Source: Pleomorphomonas sp. T1.2MG-36
GTDB taxonomy: Bacteria > Pseudomonadota > Alphaproteobacteria > Rhizobiales > Pleomorphomonadaceae
Direction of reading: 5' to 3'
NCBI RefSeq assembly: GCF_950100655.1
Contig: NZ_CATNLY010000051.1
Span: 62,001-126,000, forward strand
DNA: 64,000 nt
Shown here one piece after another: positions 26,317-34,599 of this stretch. The position numbers and the translations under genes were made by a program. Positions within the stretch are counted from its first letter, which is position 1. Every line of letters starts with the position of its first letter. The notes under the pieces were generated by a model. It was not told where the DNA came from and searched no databases. It saw nothing but the letters and a program-made list of their open reading frames with translations.

Positions 26317-26889
26317 CTATGCGGGAGAGCAGGCTTTGCCGTCGCCATCGACCAGCAGATGGGTGAAGCCGGCGATGGCCGGCTTGCCGGCCGGCGATAG
26401 ACTGCCATCGCCGGTGAGGTAGACCGGCAGGCGCAGGGCCGCACCCGCGAGCGCCACGAGGCCGGCAGCGACGGAGCGCGGGGCGTCGATGCCGCCGGGG
26501 GCGCCCAGGGCGAAACCGTCGAGATCGATGCCCATGGCGGCGAGCCGGCGCGAGGTGGGCCTGTCGCGGCCGAGCCGGAGCGCGGCCGCCGGGCCGGCGA
26601 TTTCCAGGATCAGCGACACGGCGCCGTCGGCGAGGCCGAGCTCCGCCTCGGTGACCGACAGCGCCACCGCCATCCGGTCGGCCGGGGCGAAGTCGTCGTC
26701 GACCGGGACGAGGATTGCCCGGGCGCCGGCGGTGACGGCGGCGCGGGCAGCGTCGGGATCGGATGTGGCAACCGAGAAGGTGACGCCCGGCGCATCGTCG
26801 CCGTCGGCGATCAGCGGCCACAGCAGAGCGGGCCGATTTACCAAGTCTTTTCTGATGTTTCTGCTGAGTAACTGGAAGATGAACGACAT
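26317..26889 (-). CDS. Hypothetical protein, possibly HpcH/CitE barrel-like
   Basis: A 190-residue protein of unknown function. Stretches such as ARAILVPVDDDF, VSLILEIAGPAAALRLGRD and GIDLDGFALGAPGGID are spaced like strand-helix units of a TIM barrel and faintly resemble HpcH/CitE-type lyases, but no metal-binding Glu/Asp pair is secure, and the protein is shorter than that family. AAGGA lies eight bases before the ATG at 26889. It is divergent from the transglycosylase gene, sharing an intergenic region with two candidate CtrA sites. Confidence 0.5.
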   Translation of the reverse strand: MSFIFQLLSRNIRKDLVNRPALLWPLIADGDDAPGVTFSVATSDPDAARAAVTAGARAILVPVDDDFAPADRMAVALSVTEAELGLADGAVSLILEIAGPAAALRLGRDRPTSRRLAAMGIDLDGFALGAPGGIDAPRSVAAGLVALAGAALRLPVYLTGDGSLSPAGKPAIAGFTHLLVDGDGKACSPA

Positions 26890-26904
26890 TTACCAATCCT
26901 TAAC
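26889..26904. promoter_or_regulatory. Candidate CtrA box (transglycosylase/divergent gene)
   Basis: TTTA-CCAATCC-TTAAC, one mismatch from TTAA-N7-TTAAC. The same N7 spacer CCAATCC recurs in the site at 28662. Confidence 0.5.
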
Positions 26905-26922
26905 CATTCTTGATGAGAATGA

Positions 26923-26938
26923 TTAACAAATGACTAAA
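26923..26938. promoter_or_regulatory. Second candidate CtrA box
   Basis: TTAA-CAAATGA-CTAA, one mismatch, 68 bases before the transglycosylase start. Confidence 0.45.
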
Positions 26939-27005
26939 CGAGGCTGGAGAGCCTCGCCCTCCGATTTGCTGGAGTTCCTGGAGGGCTCTTGCTGGTGAAA
27001 CGCCC

Positions 27006-28139
27006 ATGAATCCGGTTTTCCAATGGGTCTACGGGACGCCGGCGCAGAAGACGACGGCGCCGCCGACCGCGTCAACAAGCATTTCGGGCCGCATCGAGCA
27101 GGCGTTCGACGCGGCAAGCGACACCACCGGCACATCCTTCCAGTATCTCCTCGACACCGCTCAGCGGGAGTCCTCGCTGCAACCGGACGCCAAGGCCTCG
27201 ACATCGTCGGCCGCCGGCCTGTTCCAGTTCGTCGAGGGCACCTGGCTGCAGACGCTGAAGGAAGAGGGGCCATCGCTGGGGCTCGGACAGTATAGCGCCC
27301 AGATCGCCAAGACCGCCAGCGGCCGCTATCAGGTGGCGGACCCGGCCATGCGGGAGAAGATCCTGGCACTGCGCGAGGACCCGGACGTCTCGGCGCTGGT
27401 GGCCGGCGCCTTCACCCGCCGCAACGCCCAGTCGCTGCGCGACGATATCGGCCGGGATGCGACGGCGGGCGAGCTCTACATCGCCCACTTCCTCGGGGCC
27501 AAGGGCGCCTCCTCGCTGATCGGCGCCGCCGGCAGCGAGCCGACGTCGAGCGCCGCCGACCTGTTCCCGCAGGCCGCCAGATCCAACCCGACCATCTTCT
27601 ACGACGGCGGGCGCGAACGCACCGTCGCCGAGGTCTACGCCAACCTGACCGGCAAGCATGGCGGCTCGTCGCCGGTTGCCGTCGATGCCGGCCATATCGT
27701 CGCCCGGCTGGACAGGCCGGACGAGCCGGTCTCCACCCGCTGGGACCCGGCACTCGGCTATACGGATGCCGAGACCGGCGGCGGCGCGTCGCGGCGCATC
27801 GCCGAGGCGGAATCGGCGCTGACCGCGCTCACCTCGACGGACAGCGCCCCCCGTTCCGGCTGGACGGCGACCGAGCCGACCGACGCCTTTTCGGCGATCT
27901 ACCGCAGCGACGGCACCACCACCGCCAATGCCGCCGCCGCCTTCTGGCAGGGCTTCAGCCTGTCGCCGAACCTGTTCCACACCGCCGTCGCCGACGATGC
28001 CGGTGGCCTCTCCACGGCCGCTGCCCAGGCGGCCGACACCAGCGCGGCGCTGAGGGCCAGCCGGCCGGGCCAGATCCTGGATCGCGGCTTCAAGGCGAGC
28101 GGACCGCTGGATCTCGCCGCCTTCCTCCACGACAGCTGA
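27006..28139 (+). CDS. Lytic transglycosylase SLT-domain protein
   Basis: A 377-residue protein with an N-terminal SLT fold (about 25-190) that cleaves peptidoglycan glycan strands. The catalytic Glu is in LLDTAQRESSLQPDAKA, followed by SSAAGLFQFVEGTW and, further on, GELYIAHFLGAKGAS. No signal peptide is obvious, so export may use the flagellar or another route; similar alphaproteobacterial proteins are linked to flagellar or cell-cycle muramidases. The C-terminal 180 residues are Ser/Ala/Thr-rich and probably disordered. Candidate CtrA boxes lie upstream. Confidence 0.82.
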   Translation: MNPVFQWVYGTPAQKTTAPPTASTSISGRIEQAFDAASDTTGTSFQYLLDTAQRESSLQPDAKASTSSAAGLFQFVEGTWLQTLKEEGPSLGLGQYSAQIAKTASGRYQVADPAMREKILALREDPDVSALVAGAFTRRNAQSLRDDIGRDATAGELYIAHFLGAKGASSLIGAAGSEPTSSAADLFPQAARSNPTIFYDGGRERTVAEVYANLTGKHGGSSPVAVDAGHIVARLDRPDEPVSTRWDPALGYTDAETGGGASRRIAEAESALTALTSTDSAPRSGWTATEPTDAFSAIYRSDGTTTANAAAAFWQGFSLSPNLFHTAVADDAGGLSTAAAQAADTSAALRASRPGQILDRGFKASGPLDLAAFLHDS

Positions 28140-28199
28140 CGCATTGACCGTTCGCCGCCCAACCGTTCGAACCGTGCCTTTTCTCTCGAAGGCGGCGGC

Positions 28200-28637
28200 A
28201 TGATCGACCTTGCCGTCTATGCCGGGCTGTTCCTGGCGGCGCTGATGGCCGCCACCATCCTGCCGTTGCAGTCGGAGGCGGCGCTGGTCGCGCTTCTTGT
28301 CGCCGGCGGCCAGCCGGCCTGGCTTCTGGTGGCGGTGGCTGGACTTGGGAACGTGCTCGGGTCGGTCGTCAACTGGCTGATCGGCCGGGGCATCGAGCGG
28401 TTTCGGGATCGCCCGTGGTTTCCGGTGAAGCCCTCCGCTCTCGACCGGGCGCAGGGGTGGTACCGGCGCTATGGCAAGTGGTCGCTGCTGTTGAGCTGGG
28501 CGCCCGTCGTCGGCGATCCGCTGACCGTGGTGGCCGGTCTGGCGCGCGAACCGCTTCCGATCTTTCTGCTCCTCGTCACCATCGCCAAGCTGGGGCGCTA
28601 CATGGTGCTGGCGGCGCTGACGCTCAGCGTAACGTGA
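28200..28637 (+). CDS. YqaA-family (DedA-like) membrane protein
   Basis: A 145-residue inner-membrane protein of the YqaA branch of the DedA/VTT family. Visible are about four hydrophobic helices, the family motif LPLQSEAALVALLVAGG and the loop LGNVLGSVVNWLIGRGIERF with a conserved Gly/Asn pattern, then WYRRYGKWSLLLSWAPVVGDPLTVVAG. The wider superfamily includes lipid flippases and envelope-homeostasis proteins; YqaA's own role is unclear. It starts 60 bases behind the transglycosylase and could share its transcript. Confidence 0.85.
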   Translation: MIDLAVYAGLFLAALMAATILPLQSEAALVALLVAGGQPAWLLVAVAGLGNVLGSVVNWLIGRGIERFRDRPWFPVKPSALDRAQGWYRRYGKWSLLLSWAPVVGDPLTVVAGLAREPLPIFLLLVTIAKLGRYMVLAALTLSVT

Positions 28638-28661
28638 CGGCGCCATTGCCAAATATCATGG

Positions 28662-28676
28662 TGAACCAATCCTTAA
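28662..28676 (+). promoter_or_regulatory. Candidate CtrA box upstream of the DUF2336 gene
   Basis: TGAA-CCAATCC-TTAA, one mismatch from consensus. Spacer and second half-site are identical to the site at 26889. Confidence 0.5.
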
Positions 28677-28688
28677 GGGTCGGCATGG

Positions 28689-28707
28689 GATCATCCTGTA
28701 GATGATC
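28689..28707. promoter_or_regulatory. Perfect 7-bp inverted repeat before the DUF2336 gene
   Basis: GATCATC and GATGATC around CTGTA. Either a small hairpin in the leader or an operator; no T-run follows. Confidence 0.4.
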
Positions 28708-28750
28708 GCTGGCGCGTGAGGCCGGCGCTTGAGTGCAACGGGGCAGGGGC

Positions 28751-29902
28751 ATGGGGCGGTTTCGGCTCATCGACTGGATGGACAATGCACCGGCTCCGGC
28801 TCGGGCCTCGGCGGTGCCGGCGCTGGTCAGGAGCTACGTCCACGGCGACCTCACGCCCGACGCGCGGGACATGATCGAGGCGGCGCTGACGATCATTGCC
28901 GACGATCCGTCGCCCGACGTCCGCCGGGCGTTGGCCGAGGCGCTGTCGATCCACGAGACGGCGCCGCGCCACCTGATCGTGGCGCTATCGCAGGATCTGC
29001 CGGCCGTCGCCGAGCCGATCTTTCGCCGTTCGCCCTGCCTGATCGACAGCGAACTCACGGCGGCCGTGGCGCTCGGCACGCCGTCGATCGCCAGGGCCAT
29101 CGCCAGCCGGCCGTGGATTTCCTTCGAGGTGGCCGACGCCATCGCCGCCGAGGGCGACCGCGAGGCCGTGCTCGCCATGCTCGCCAACCCCGGCGCCGAT
29201 CTCGACGGCGAAGCCTTCGCCGCCATCGCCGACCGTCTGGGCACCGATGGCGACGTCCGCGAGGCGCTGTTCGCCCGCAGCGACCTGCCGCTCGCCGTGC
29301 GGCAATCCCTGATTTCGGCGCTTGGCGAGAAGCTCGGCCGCTTCCTGGTTGGGCGCGCCTGGATCGCGCCCAAGCGGGCGGGCGTGGTGCTGCGCGAGGC
29401 CTGCGACAAGGCCACGGTGTTCCTCGCCGGCTCCGCCGACGAAGCCGAACTGTCCGCGCTGGTGGAACATCTCCGGTCGTCGGGCCAGTTGACGACCGCG
29501 CTGCTCATCCGCTCGATGTGCGAGGGGCACATCCGTTTTCTCGAAGCGGCACTCGCCCGGCTGTCGGGCCTGCCGGCGCCCCGCGTCTACGCCCTGCTGA
29601 TGGATGGCCGGGTCGGTGCGCTGCGGGCGCTGTTCACCCGGGCCGGCTTGCCGGAGCGCAGCCACGCCGCCTTTCTCGCGGCGCTGGAGGTCTGGCGCGA
29701 GCTGGACTATGACGGCCGCGAGGGCGACAAGCCACGCTTCGGCCGCCGCATGATCGAGCGCATCCTCACCCGCTATCAGGAATTTGCGCCGGGCGAGGTG
29801 GACGACATGCTCGCCATGCTGAGGCGGCTTGCCGCAGAAAGTGCTCGCACGGCCGCACGCGAGATCCTGGCCGCCCGGCGCGAGGGCCGGCGGGCCGCCT
29901 GA
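28751..29902 (+). CDS. DUF2336-domain protein
   Basis: A 383-residue soluble helical protein of the alphaproteobacterial DUF2336 family. It contains HEAT-like helical repeats (DPSPDVRRALAEALSIHETAPRHLIVALSQDLPAVAEPIF), the family pattern of Asp/Val-rich units, and a conserved middle (ITALLIRSM-type helix, here TTALLIRSMCEGHIRF). The ATG at 28751 follows GGGGCAGGGGC; an upstream GTG at 28733 is less likely. The family has no established biochemical role but is often found near motility or cell-cycle genes. A candidate CtrA site is 75 bases upstream. Confidence 0.85.
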   Translation: MGRFRLIDWMDNAPAPARASAVPALVRSYVHGDLTPDARDMIEAALTIIADDPSPDVRRALAEALSIHETAPRHLIVALSQDLPAVAEPIFRRSPCLIDSELTAAVALGTPSIARAIASRPWISFEVADAIAAEGDREAVLAMLANPGADLDGEAFAAIADRLGTDGDVREALFARSDLPLAVRQSLISALGEKLGRFLVGRAWIAPKRAGVVLREACDKATVFLAGSADEAELSALVEHLRSSGQLTTALLIRSMCEGHIRFLEAALARLSGLPAPRVYALLMDGRVGALRALFTRAGLPERSHAAFLAALEVWRELDYDGREGDKPRFGRRMIERILTRYQEFAPGEVDDMLAMLRRLAAESARTAAREILAARREGRRAA

Positions 29903-30031
29903 TCCGACCTTTTCAGTTCATCCGAGAGCCACCGGCTCCCTGGCTATGACGCCGGGGCCGATGTCCTGTCCGCAGGACTGCCGGAGCCGTACATTTGACT
30001 ATGGCAAAAGCTCTAGGGAATGGCGACATAT

Positions 30032-30054
30032 GCCTGAAGCATCATCCTTCAGGC
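30032..30054. repeat. Perfect 8-bp stem-loop in the DUF2336-kinase gap
   Basis: GCCTGAAG and CTTCAGGC around CATCATC. It sits in a 297-bp gap that also holds CTCTAG and a second GATGATGC/GCATCATC dyad, resembling degraded intergenic repeat DNA. No gene was found there. Confidence 0.55.
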
Positions 30055-30199
30055 GAAAGCCGATCCCGGAACGATGATGCCCTTTGAATCATCACCGAGA
30101 GCATCGGCCCGGCTCCATCGGGCCGGCTGCGCTCTGGCGGGCTGGGGGCGGTCGATGCCTCCGGCCCGGTAACGTCGTTTGGAAGGAAAGGCGCTGGCA

Positions 30200-31684
30200 A
30201 TGCGGGGTAGGTCGAAGTCCGTCGTGGGGCAGAGTGAAGCCGACAAGCTGATGGATGACGTCCTGGCCTTGCGGGTGGCCGTCCTCGATGAGGCGTCGGG
30301 CCTCATCGAGCGCTTCGGCGGTGCCGCCGCCTCTCCGGCGATCGTCAACCTCGCGCATTACCTTTGTCTGCGGCACCACGATCTGCGCGCCATGCAGCGC
30401 CGGCTGATGCGGCACGGCCTGTCGTCGCTGGGCGGGCTGGAAAGCCGGACCCTGCCGACCATCGATGCCGTGCTGGCGATGCTCGGCTCACTCACGGGTC
30501 GCCCTCCGCCGGCCCCCATGACCGACGAGGCGGAGTTCTTTGCCGGCGAGACGCGCTTGGTGCAGGCCACCGACACCCTGTTCGGGCCGGAGCCGCCCCA
30601 TCGCCGGGGCCGGATCATGGTGACGCTGCCCACCGAGGCCGCCGGGGACCGGGCGTTTGTCGACGATCTCGCCCGCTACGGCATGGACGTGGCGCGGATA
30701 AACTGCGCCCATGACGATCCCGCCACATGGCGGGCCATGGCAGCCAACGCGCGGACGGCCGGCGAAGCGCTCGGGCGGCGGATTTCCGTTCTCATGGACA
30801 TTGCCGGTCCCAAGATCCGCACCGGAGCGGTGGCCGTGGCCGACGGCCGGCCGCGTCTGCGGATCGGAGATGCCTTCCGCCTATGCGCCGAGGGGGAGCC
30901 GCGCCTTGATGCCGATGCATCCTACGCGGCGGGCGTGTCGCTGGCCGAGATGGTCAACCGCCTGACGGTCGGCGACCGCGTGCTCTACAACGACAGCAAG
31001 CTCGAAGGCGTCGTCGAGAGCTGCGGCGGCGGCGAGGCGTTGATCCGGGTGCGGCGGGTCAAGGCCGGCGGCTTGCGCCTCAAGCCCGACAAGGGCCTCA
31101 ACCTGCCGGACACGGCGCTCGGCCTGTCGCCGCTCACCGGCAAGGACCACAGGGACCTGGAGACGGCGATCGAGTGCGCCGACATGATCGGCTACTCCTT
31201 CGTCAGCCACCCCGACGACATCGACCTTCTGGAGGGATTGCTGCCGAAGGTCGTGGCCGAGCGTCGCTCGCTCGGTCTGGTGGCCAAGATCGAGCGGCCC
31301 GAGGCGGTGCGCAACCTGCCCGACCTGATCGCCAGGGCCAGCGGACGGCGGCCGCTGGGCGTGATGATCGCGCGCGGCGACCTGGCCGCCGAGATCGGAT
31401 TCGAGCGTCTGGCCGAGATGCAGGAACAGATCCTGTGGGTGTGCGAGGCCGCCGCCGTGCCGGTGATATGGGCCACGCAGGTGCTGGAAAGCCTGGTTCG
31501 CGACGGAACGCCGTCACGCGCCGAAATGACCGACGCGGCGATGGCCGCCCGCGCCGAATGCGTCATGCTGAACAAGGGGCCGGCCGTCTGCCTGGGCGTT
31601 CAGGTGCTCGACGGTCTGCTGTCGCGGATGGACGAGCACATGTTCAAGAAGACGCCGACGTTGCGGGCGCTGAAGTCCTGGTGA
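30200..31684 (+). CDS. Pyruvate kinase-like protein with extra N-terminal domain and no C-domain
   Basis: A 494-residue protein. Residues about 1-125 form an unrecognised helical domain (YLCLRHHDLRAMQRRLMRHGLSSLGG). The rest is a pyruvate kinase barrel: DVARINCAHDD, DIAGPKIRTG, catalytic-type Lys in LVAKIERPEA, metal site MIARGDLAAEIGFE, and ATQVLESLVRDGTPSRAEMTDAA. The usual MLSGETA is MLNKGPAV, and the allosteric C-terminal domain is missing. Pyruvate kinases make pyruvate and ATP from phosphoenolpyruvate; activity here is likely but unproven. GGAAGG precedes the ATG at 30200. Confidence 0.8.
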   Translation: MRGRSKSVVGQSEADKLMDDVLALRVAVLDEASGLIERFGGAAASPAIVNLAHYLCLRHHDLRAMQRRLMRHGLSSLGGLESRTLPTIDAVLAMLGSLTGRPPPAPMTDEAEFFAGETRLVQATDTLFGPEPPHRRGRIMVTLPTEAAGDRAFVDDLARYGMDVARINCAHDDPATWRAMAANARTAGEALGRRISVLMDIAGPKIRTGAVAVADGRPRLRIGDAFRLCAEGEPRLDADASYAAGVSLAEMVNRLTVGDRVLYNDSKLEGVVESCGGGEALIRVRRVKAGGLRLKPDKGLNLPDTALGLSPLTGKDHRDLETAIECADMIGYSFVSHPDDIDLLEGLLPKVVAERRSLGLVAKIERPEAVRNLPDLIARASGRRPLGVMIARGDLAAEIGFERLAEMQEQILWVCEAAAVPVIWATQVLESLVRDGTPSRAEMTDAAMAARAECVMLNKGPAVCLGVQVLDGLLSRMDEHMFKKTPTLRALKSW

Positions 31685-31732
31685 TCGCGGGCATGGTGTC
31701 GCGGCCGCCGCGGCACCGCGTCGGGCGGGTGC

Positions 31733-32275
31733 TCACAAATCGCGGATGATGACGCCGTCGTCTTCCTCGTCAATGTGGCCGTGGCGGGCGATATAGGCTT
31801 CGGTCACGTCGAGGAGCGTCTGCGTCAGTGCCGAGCCGACGCGGTTCTGCTCGTCCTTGGCGCGCTCGCGGACGATGGCGCGGATGGCGTCGACGTGCTG
31901 GTTGACGAGATCGACCGGCGTCAGGGCGCGCTCGGTGATGCGTTCGAGCAGCGCGCACAGGCTGCCGGCGACACGGGTCGCCAGGGGAAAGCCGAGCGTG
32001 GTCGACTGGCCCTTGATGTCGTGGACGGCGCGATGGAAGGCGCGCTTCTCCTCGCCCTCGCGATAGTCGGCGGCGGCCCAGGCGTCGCGCGTCGCGAACA
32101 TCGTCTTGACCTCGTCGAGCATCCAGTCGTCGAAATGCGTCGACAGGATCTGCAACGCCGCCTCGGCGCGCTTCACCGGATCATCGGCCGGCGAGCGACG
32201 ACGGATCTCCCGCACCTTCTTGCGCAGGTCGTTCTTGGCCTCGATGTATTCGGGAGCGTCGGAAGGCTTGGACAT
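31733..32275 (-). CDS. Stand-alone Hpt-domain protein
   Basis: A 180-residue protein with a histidine phosphotransfer domain: FHRAVHDIKGQSTTLGFPLATRVAGSLC carries the phospho-accepting His85, flanked by helices long enough for the four-helix Hpt bundle. The N-terminal about 45 residues are charged and helical (KNDLRKKVREIRRRSP). Such single Hpt proteins shuttle phosphoryl groups between hybrid kinases and response regulators. No kinase is adjacent. The ATG at 32275 (MSKPSD) is preferred over one at 32299. It converges with the pyruvate kinase gene. Confidence 0.85.
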   Translation of the reverse strand: MSKPSDAPEYIEAKNDLRKKVREIRRRSPADDPVKRAEAALQILSTHFDDWMLDEVKTMFATRDAWAAADYREGEEKRAFHRAVHDIKGQSTTLGFPLATRVAGSLCALLERITERALTPVDLVNQHVDAIRAIVRERAKDEQNRVGSALTQTLLDVTEAYIARHGHIDEEDDGVIIRDL

Positions 32276-32357
32276 CGGCGTTGATTCCGTCGATTGCACG
32301 GCGAGAAACCGCGAGGGGCGATTGTCGTCTTCCTCGCTTAAGGAAACGTAACGGATC

Positions 32358-33143
32358 TCAAGTCCGGAATTGCTCCGTCAGAACGCGCTCTTCCCAGCCG
32401 TGATTACGGTCGAACAGGATGAGGCTGCGCTGGCGCACGTCGGCCTTGACGGCGACGCGCAGCACGTCGCGCACCTCCTGATGATCGGCGGCAACCGAGA
32501 CCGGCCGCTTCTGGTGTTCCAGCACGTCGATGACGATCGAGCAGCGATCGGGAATGACGGCGCCGCGCCAGCCGCGCGGACGGAAGGCGCTGATCGGCGT
32601 CACCGCCAAAAGCGGCACGTGAATCGGCAGGATGGGGCCGTGGGCGGACAGATTGTAGGCGGTCGAGCCGGCCGGCGTCGCCACCAGCACGCCGTCGCAG
32701 CTCATCTCCTCGAGACGCACCGTGTCGTCGATGGAGATCCTGAGCTTGGCCGCCTGATACGTCTGCCGCATCATCGACACTTCGTTGAAGGCGTGGGCGA
32801 GGTGCGTGTCGCCGAACACCGTCTTCGCCTCCATGGCGAGCGGGTGCAGGGCGGTGACCACCGAATCGACCAGACGCTCCCTGAGACCCTCGACGCGGAA
32901 CTCGTTCATCAGGAAGCCGACCGAACCGCAGTTGAGCCCGTAGATCGGCTTGTCGGAGTTGATGAAGCGGTGCAGCGTCTGGAGCATCAGCCCGTCGCCG
33001 CCGAGCGCCACGATGGCGTCGGCGTCCTCGGCGTCCACGTTGCCGTATTCGGCGATAAGCCGGGTCCTGGCTTCCTGGGCCTCTGGCGTGTCGCTGGCAA
33101 CGAAGGAAAGGTGCTCGAAGGAAGGGCGTCCGTTATGCGGCAT
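32358..33143 (-). CDS. nadK: NAD kinase
   Basis: A 261-residue NAD kinase that makes NADP from NAD and ATP. It has the family start FEHLSFVASDTPEAQEA, the GGDG motif (VALGGDGLMLQTLH), GLNCGSVGFLMNE, and the NE/D and TPAGSTAYN motifs of the active site (FNEVSMMRQT; VATPAGSTAYNLSAHGPI). The ATG at 33143 gives this alphaproteobacterial N-terminus; the 150-residue upstream frame crosses the divergent cutA region and is rejected. Confidence 0.95.
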   Translation of the reverse strand: MPHNGRPSFEHLSFVASDTPEAQEARTRLIAEYGNVDAEDADAIVALGGDGLMLQTLHRFINSDKPIYGLNCGSVGFLMNEFRVEGLRERLVDSVVTALHPLAMEAKTVFGDTHLAHAFNEVSMMRQTYQAAKLRISIDDTVRLEEMSCDGVLVATPAGSTAYNLSAHGPILPIHVPLLAVTPISAFRPRGWRGAVIPDRCSIVIDVLEHQKRPVSVAADHQEVRDVLRVAVKADVRQRSLILFDRNHGWEERVLTEQFRT

Positions 33144-33356
33144 CAGGTCCGTCGCGTCACTCGTCCAGCGGTTCAACCGCTTCGGCCGGCCGCCATCGTC
33201 CCCTGCCAAACGCGACATACGGACGATGCGCCCGCCGCAATTGGGGGTCCACTTTCGTAGGATATGATCTAGCATGGCGCCGTTGAAAAGGAAACGTGCC
33301 GCGCCGGCCGCGATTCTCGCCGGCCCCGGCAACCTCCGGAAGCTGCGGGAGAAGCC

Positions 33357-33731
33357 ATGTCGAAATCCGTCGACGACCTGCGTATCGTCAGCGTCACCTG
33401 TCCGGACGAGGCAACGGCGCTTGCCATCGCCCGACTCGTCGTGGACCGGCGCCTCGCCGCCTGCGCCAACATCGTGCCGGGCGTGCGCAGCATCTATCGC
33501 TGGATGGGCGAGATCAGCGAGGACAACGAGGTGCTCCTCACCATGAAGACGCGCGAGGATTTCGTGGAGTCGCTGTTCACGGCTATCGTCGCCAACCATC
33601 CCTTCCAGCAGCCGGCCATCGAAGTGGTGGCACTGGCCGGCGCCGGGCGCGGCGTCGCCGCCTGGATCCGGGCGGAGACCGGTGGCGAAAGCAGCACGAC
33701 GCTGCCGAAGGGTTTCAAATCCGTCGAATAG
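33357..33731 (+). CDS. cutA: Divalent-cation tolerance protein CutA
   Basis: A 124-residue trimeric CutA1 protein. Conserved features: SVTCPDEATALAIARLVVDRRLAACANIVPGVRSIYRW and the Glu-rich DNEVLLTMKTREDFVESL, then NHPFQQPAIEVV. CutA was linked to copper tolerance in E. coli but its general role is unsettled. It is divergent from nadK across 213 bases in which I see no gene or clear operator. Confidence 0.93.
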   Translation: MSKSVDDLRIVSVTCPDEATALAIARLVVDRRLAACANIVPGVRSIYRWMGEISEDNEVLLTMKTREDFVESLFTAIVANHPFQQPAIEVVALAGAGRGVAAWIRAETGGESSTTLPKGFKSVE

Positions 33732-33826
33732 AACAGGCGACGGACGTGGGGTCGCACGGGGTGTTGCCGGGACGATTTTCCCGGCAAACGAAGCATATTC
33801 GGTCTTAAAATCACTCTAGACAAAAT

Positions 33827-34561
33827 TTGCGGCTTGATGACCATGCGGAGAGGGCGGGCGATGCCGGTGCCTTATTCCGCGAGGGCGACATAGATCCAGA
33901 TCAGAACGGCCGATTGCTCCGGTTCATCCGGGATAACTTTGCGGTGGGGCCCGTTCCGACCCTGCCGGAGATCCGTCTGCACACGGCTGGTCCACGGAGC
34001 GGGTTGTGGCGGCTTGCCAAGCGGGACGAGGCTTTCGGTCCGCCTTATTGGGCGCACACCTGGGGTGGCGGCCTGGCGCTGGCAAGGTACCTCCTCGACA
34101 CTCCCGACATCGTCGCCGGCCGTCGCGTGCTCGACATGGGCGCCGGTTCCGGCGTCGTCGGCATCGCCGCGGCCAGGGCGGGGGCGAGAGACGTCGTGGC
34201 GGCCGACATCGATCCCTATGCCATGGCGGCGATAGAGCTCAACGCCGAGACGAACGCCGTCGACGTCCTGCCGCTCCTCGCCGATCCGACGGCGGGTCCG
34301 GTTCCGGAGGTCGACGTCGTCCTGGTCGGCGACCTCTACTACGAGCCCGAACTTGCGGTGCGGGTCACCGCCTTTCTCGACAGGTGCCTCGCGTCGAATG
34401 TCGGCGTCCTGATCGGCGATCCCTGGCGCGACTTCCTGCCCCGCTCCCGCTTGCGGCTTCTGGCCGAGTATCCGGGGCCGGACTTTTCGGCGATCGGCCG
34501 GCGCGAGCGGTCGACGAACGCCGTGTTCTCGTTCGAGCCGCCCGGCCGTCCACCTCAGTAG
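33827..34561 (+). CDS. SAM-dependent methyltransferase (COG3897, EtfB-lysine/PrmA-like)
   Basis: A 244-residue class I methyltransferase. It has FIRDNFAVGPVPTLPEIRLHTA, the COG3897 signature PYWAHTWGGGLALARYL, the SAM motif VLDMGAGSGVVGIAAARAGA, the acidic AADIDPY, and the post-motif VVLVGDLYYEPEL. COG3897 includes the ETF-beta lysine methyltransferase; PrmA-type ribosomal targets are an alternative. The start is uncertain: TTG at 33827 gives the full frame without a good ribosome site; TTG at 33914 is another option. Confidence 0.82.
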   Translation: MRLDDHAERAGDAGALFREGDIDPDQNGRLLRFIRDNFAVGPVPTLPEIRLHTAGPRSGLWRLAKRDEAFGPPYWAHTWGGGLALARYLLDTPDIVAGRRVLDMGAGSGVVGIAAARAGARDVVAADIDPYAMAAIELNAETNAVDVLPLLADPTAGPVPEVDVVLVGDLYYEPELAVRVTAFLDRCLASNVGVLIGDPWRDFLPRSRLRLLAEYPGPDFSAIGRRERSTNAVFSFEPPGRPPQ

Positions 34562-34591
34562 GGCTCCGCGCGGTGTCGCGCCCGGAGCCCT
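34560..34591. terminator. Hairpin between convergent methyltransferase and SDR genes
   Basis: AGGGCTCC pairs with GGAGCCCT, with an inner GCGCG/CGCGC stem. Very stable but with no T-run on either side, so it is likely an intrinsic block or 3'-end protector, not a classical terminator. Confidence 0.55.
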
Positions 34592-34599
34592 CGCGGCGT

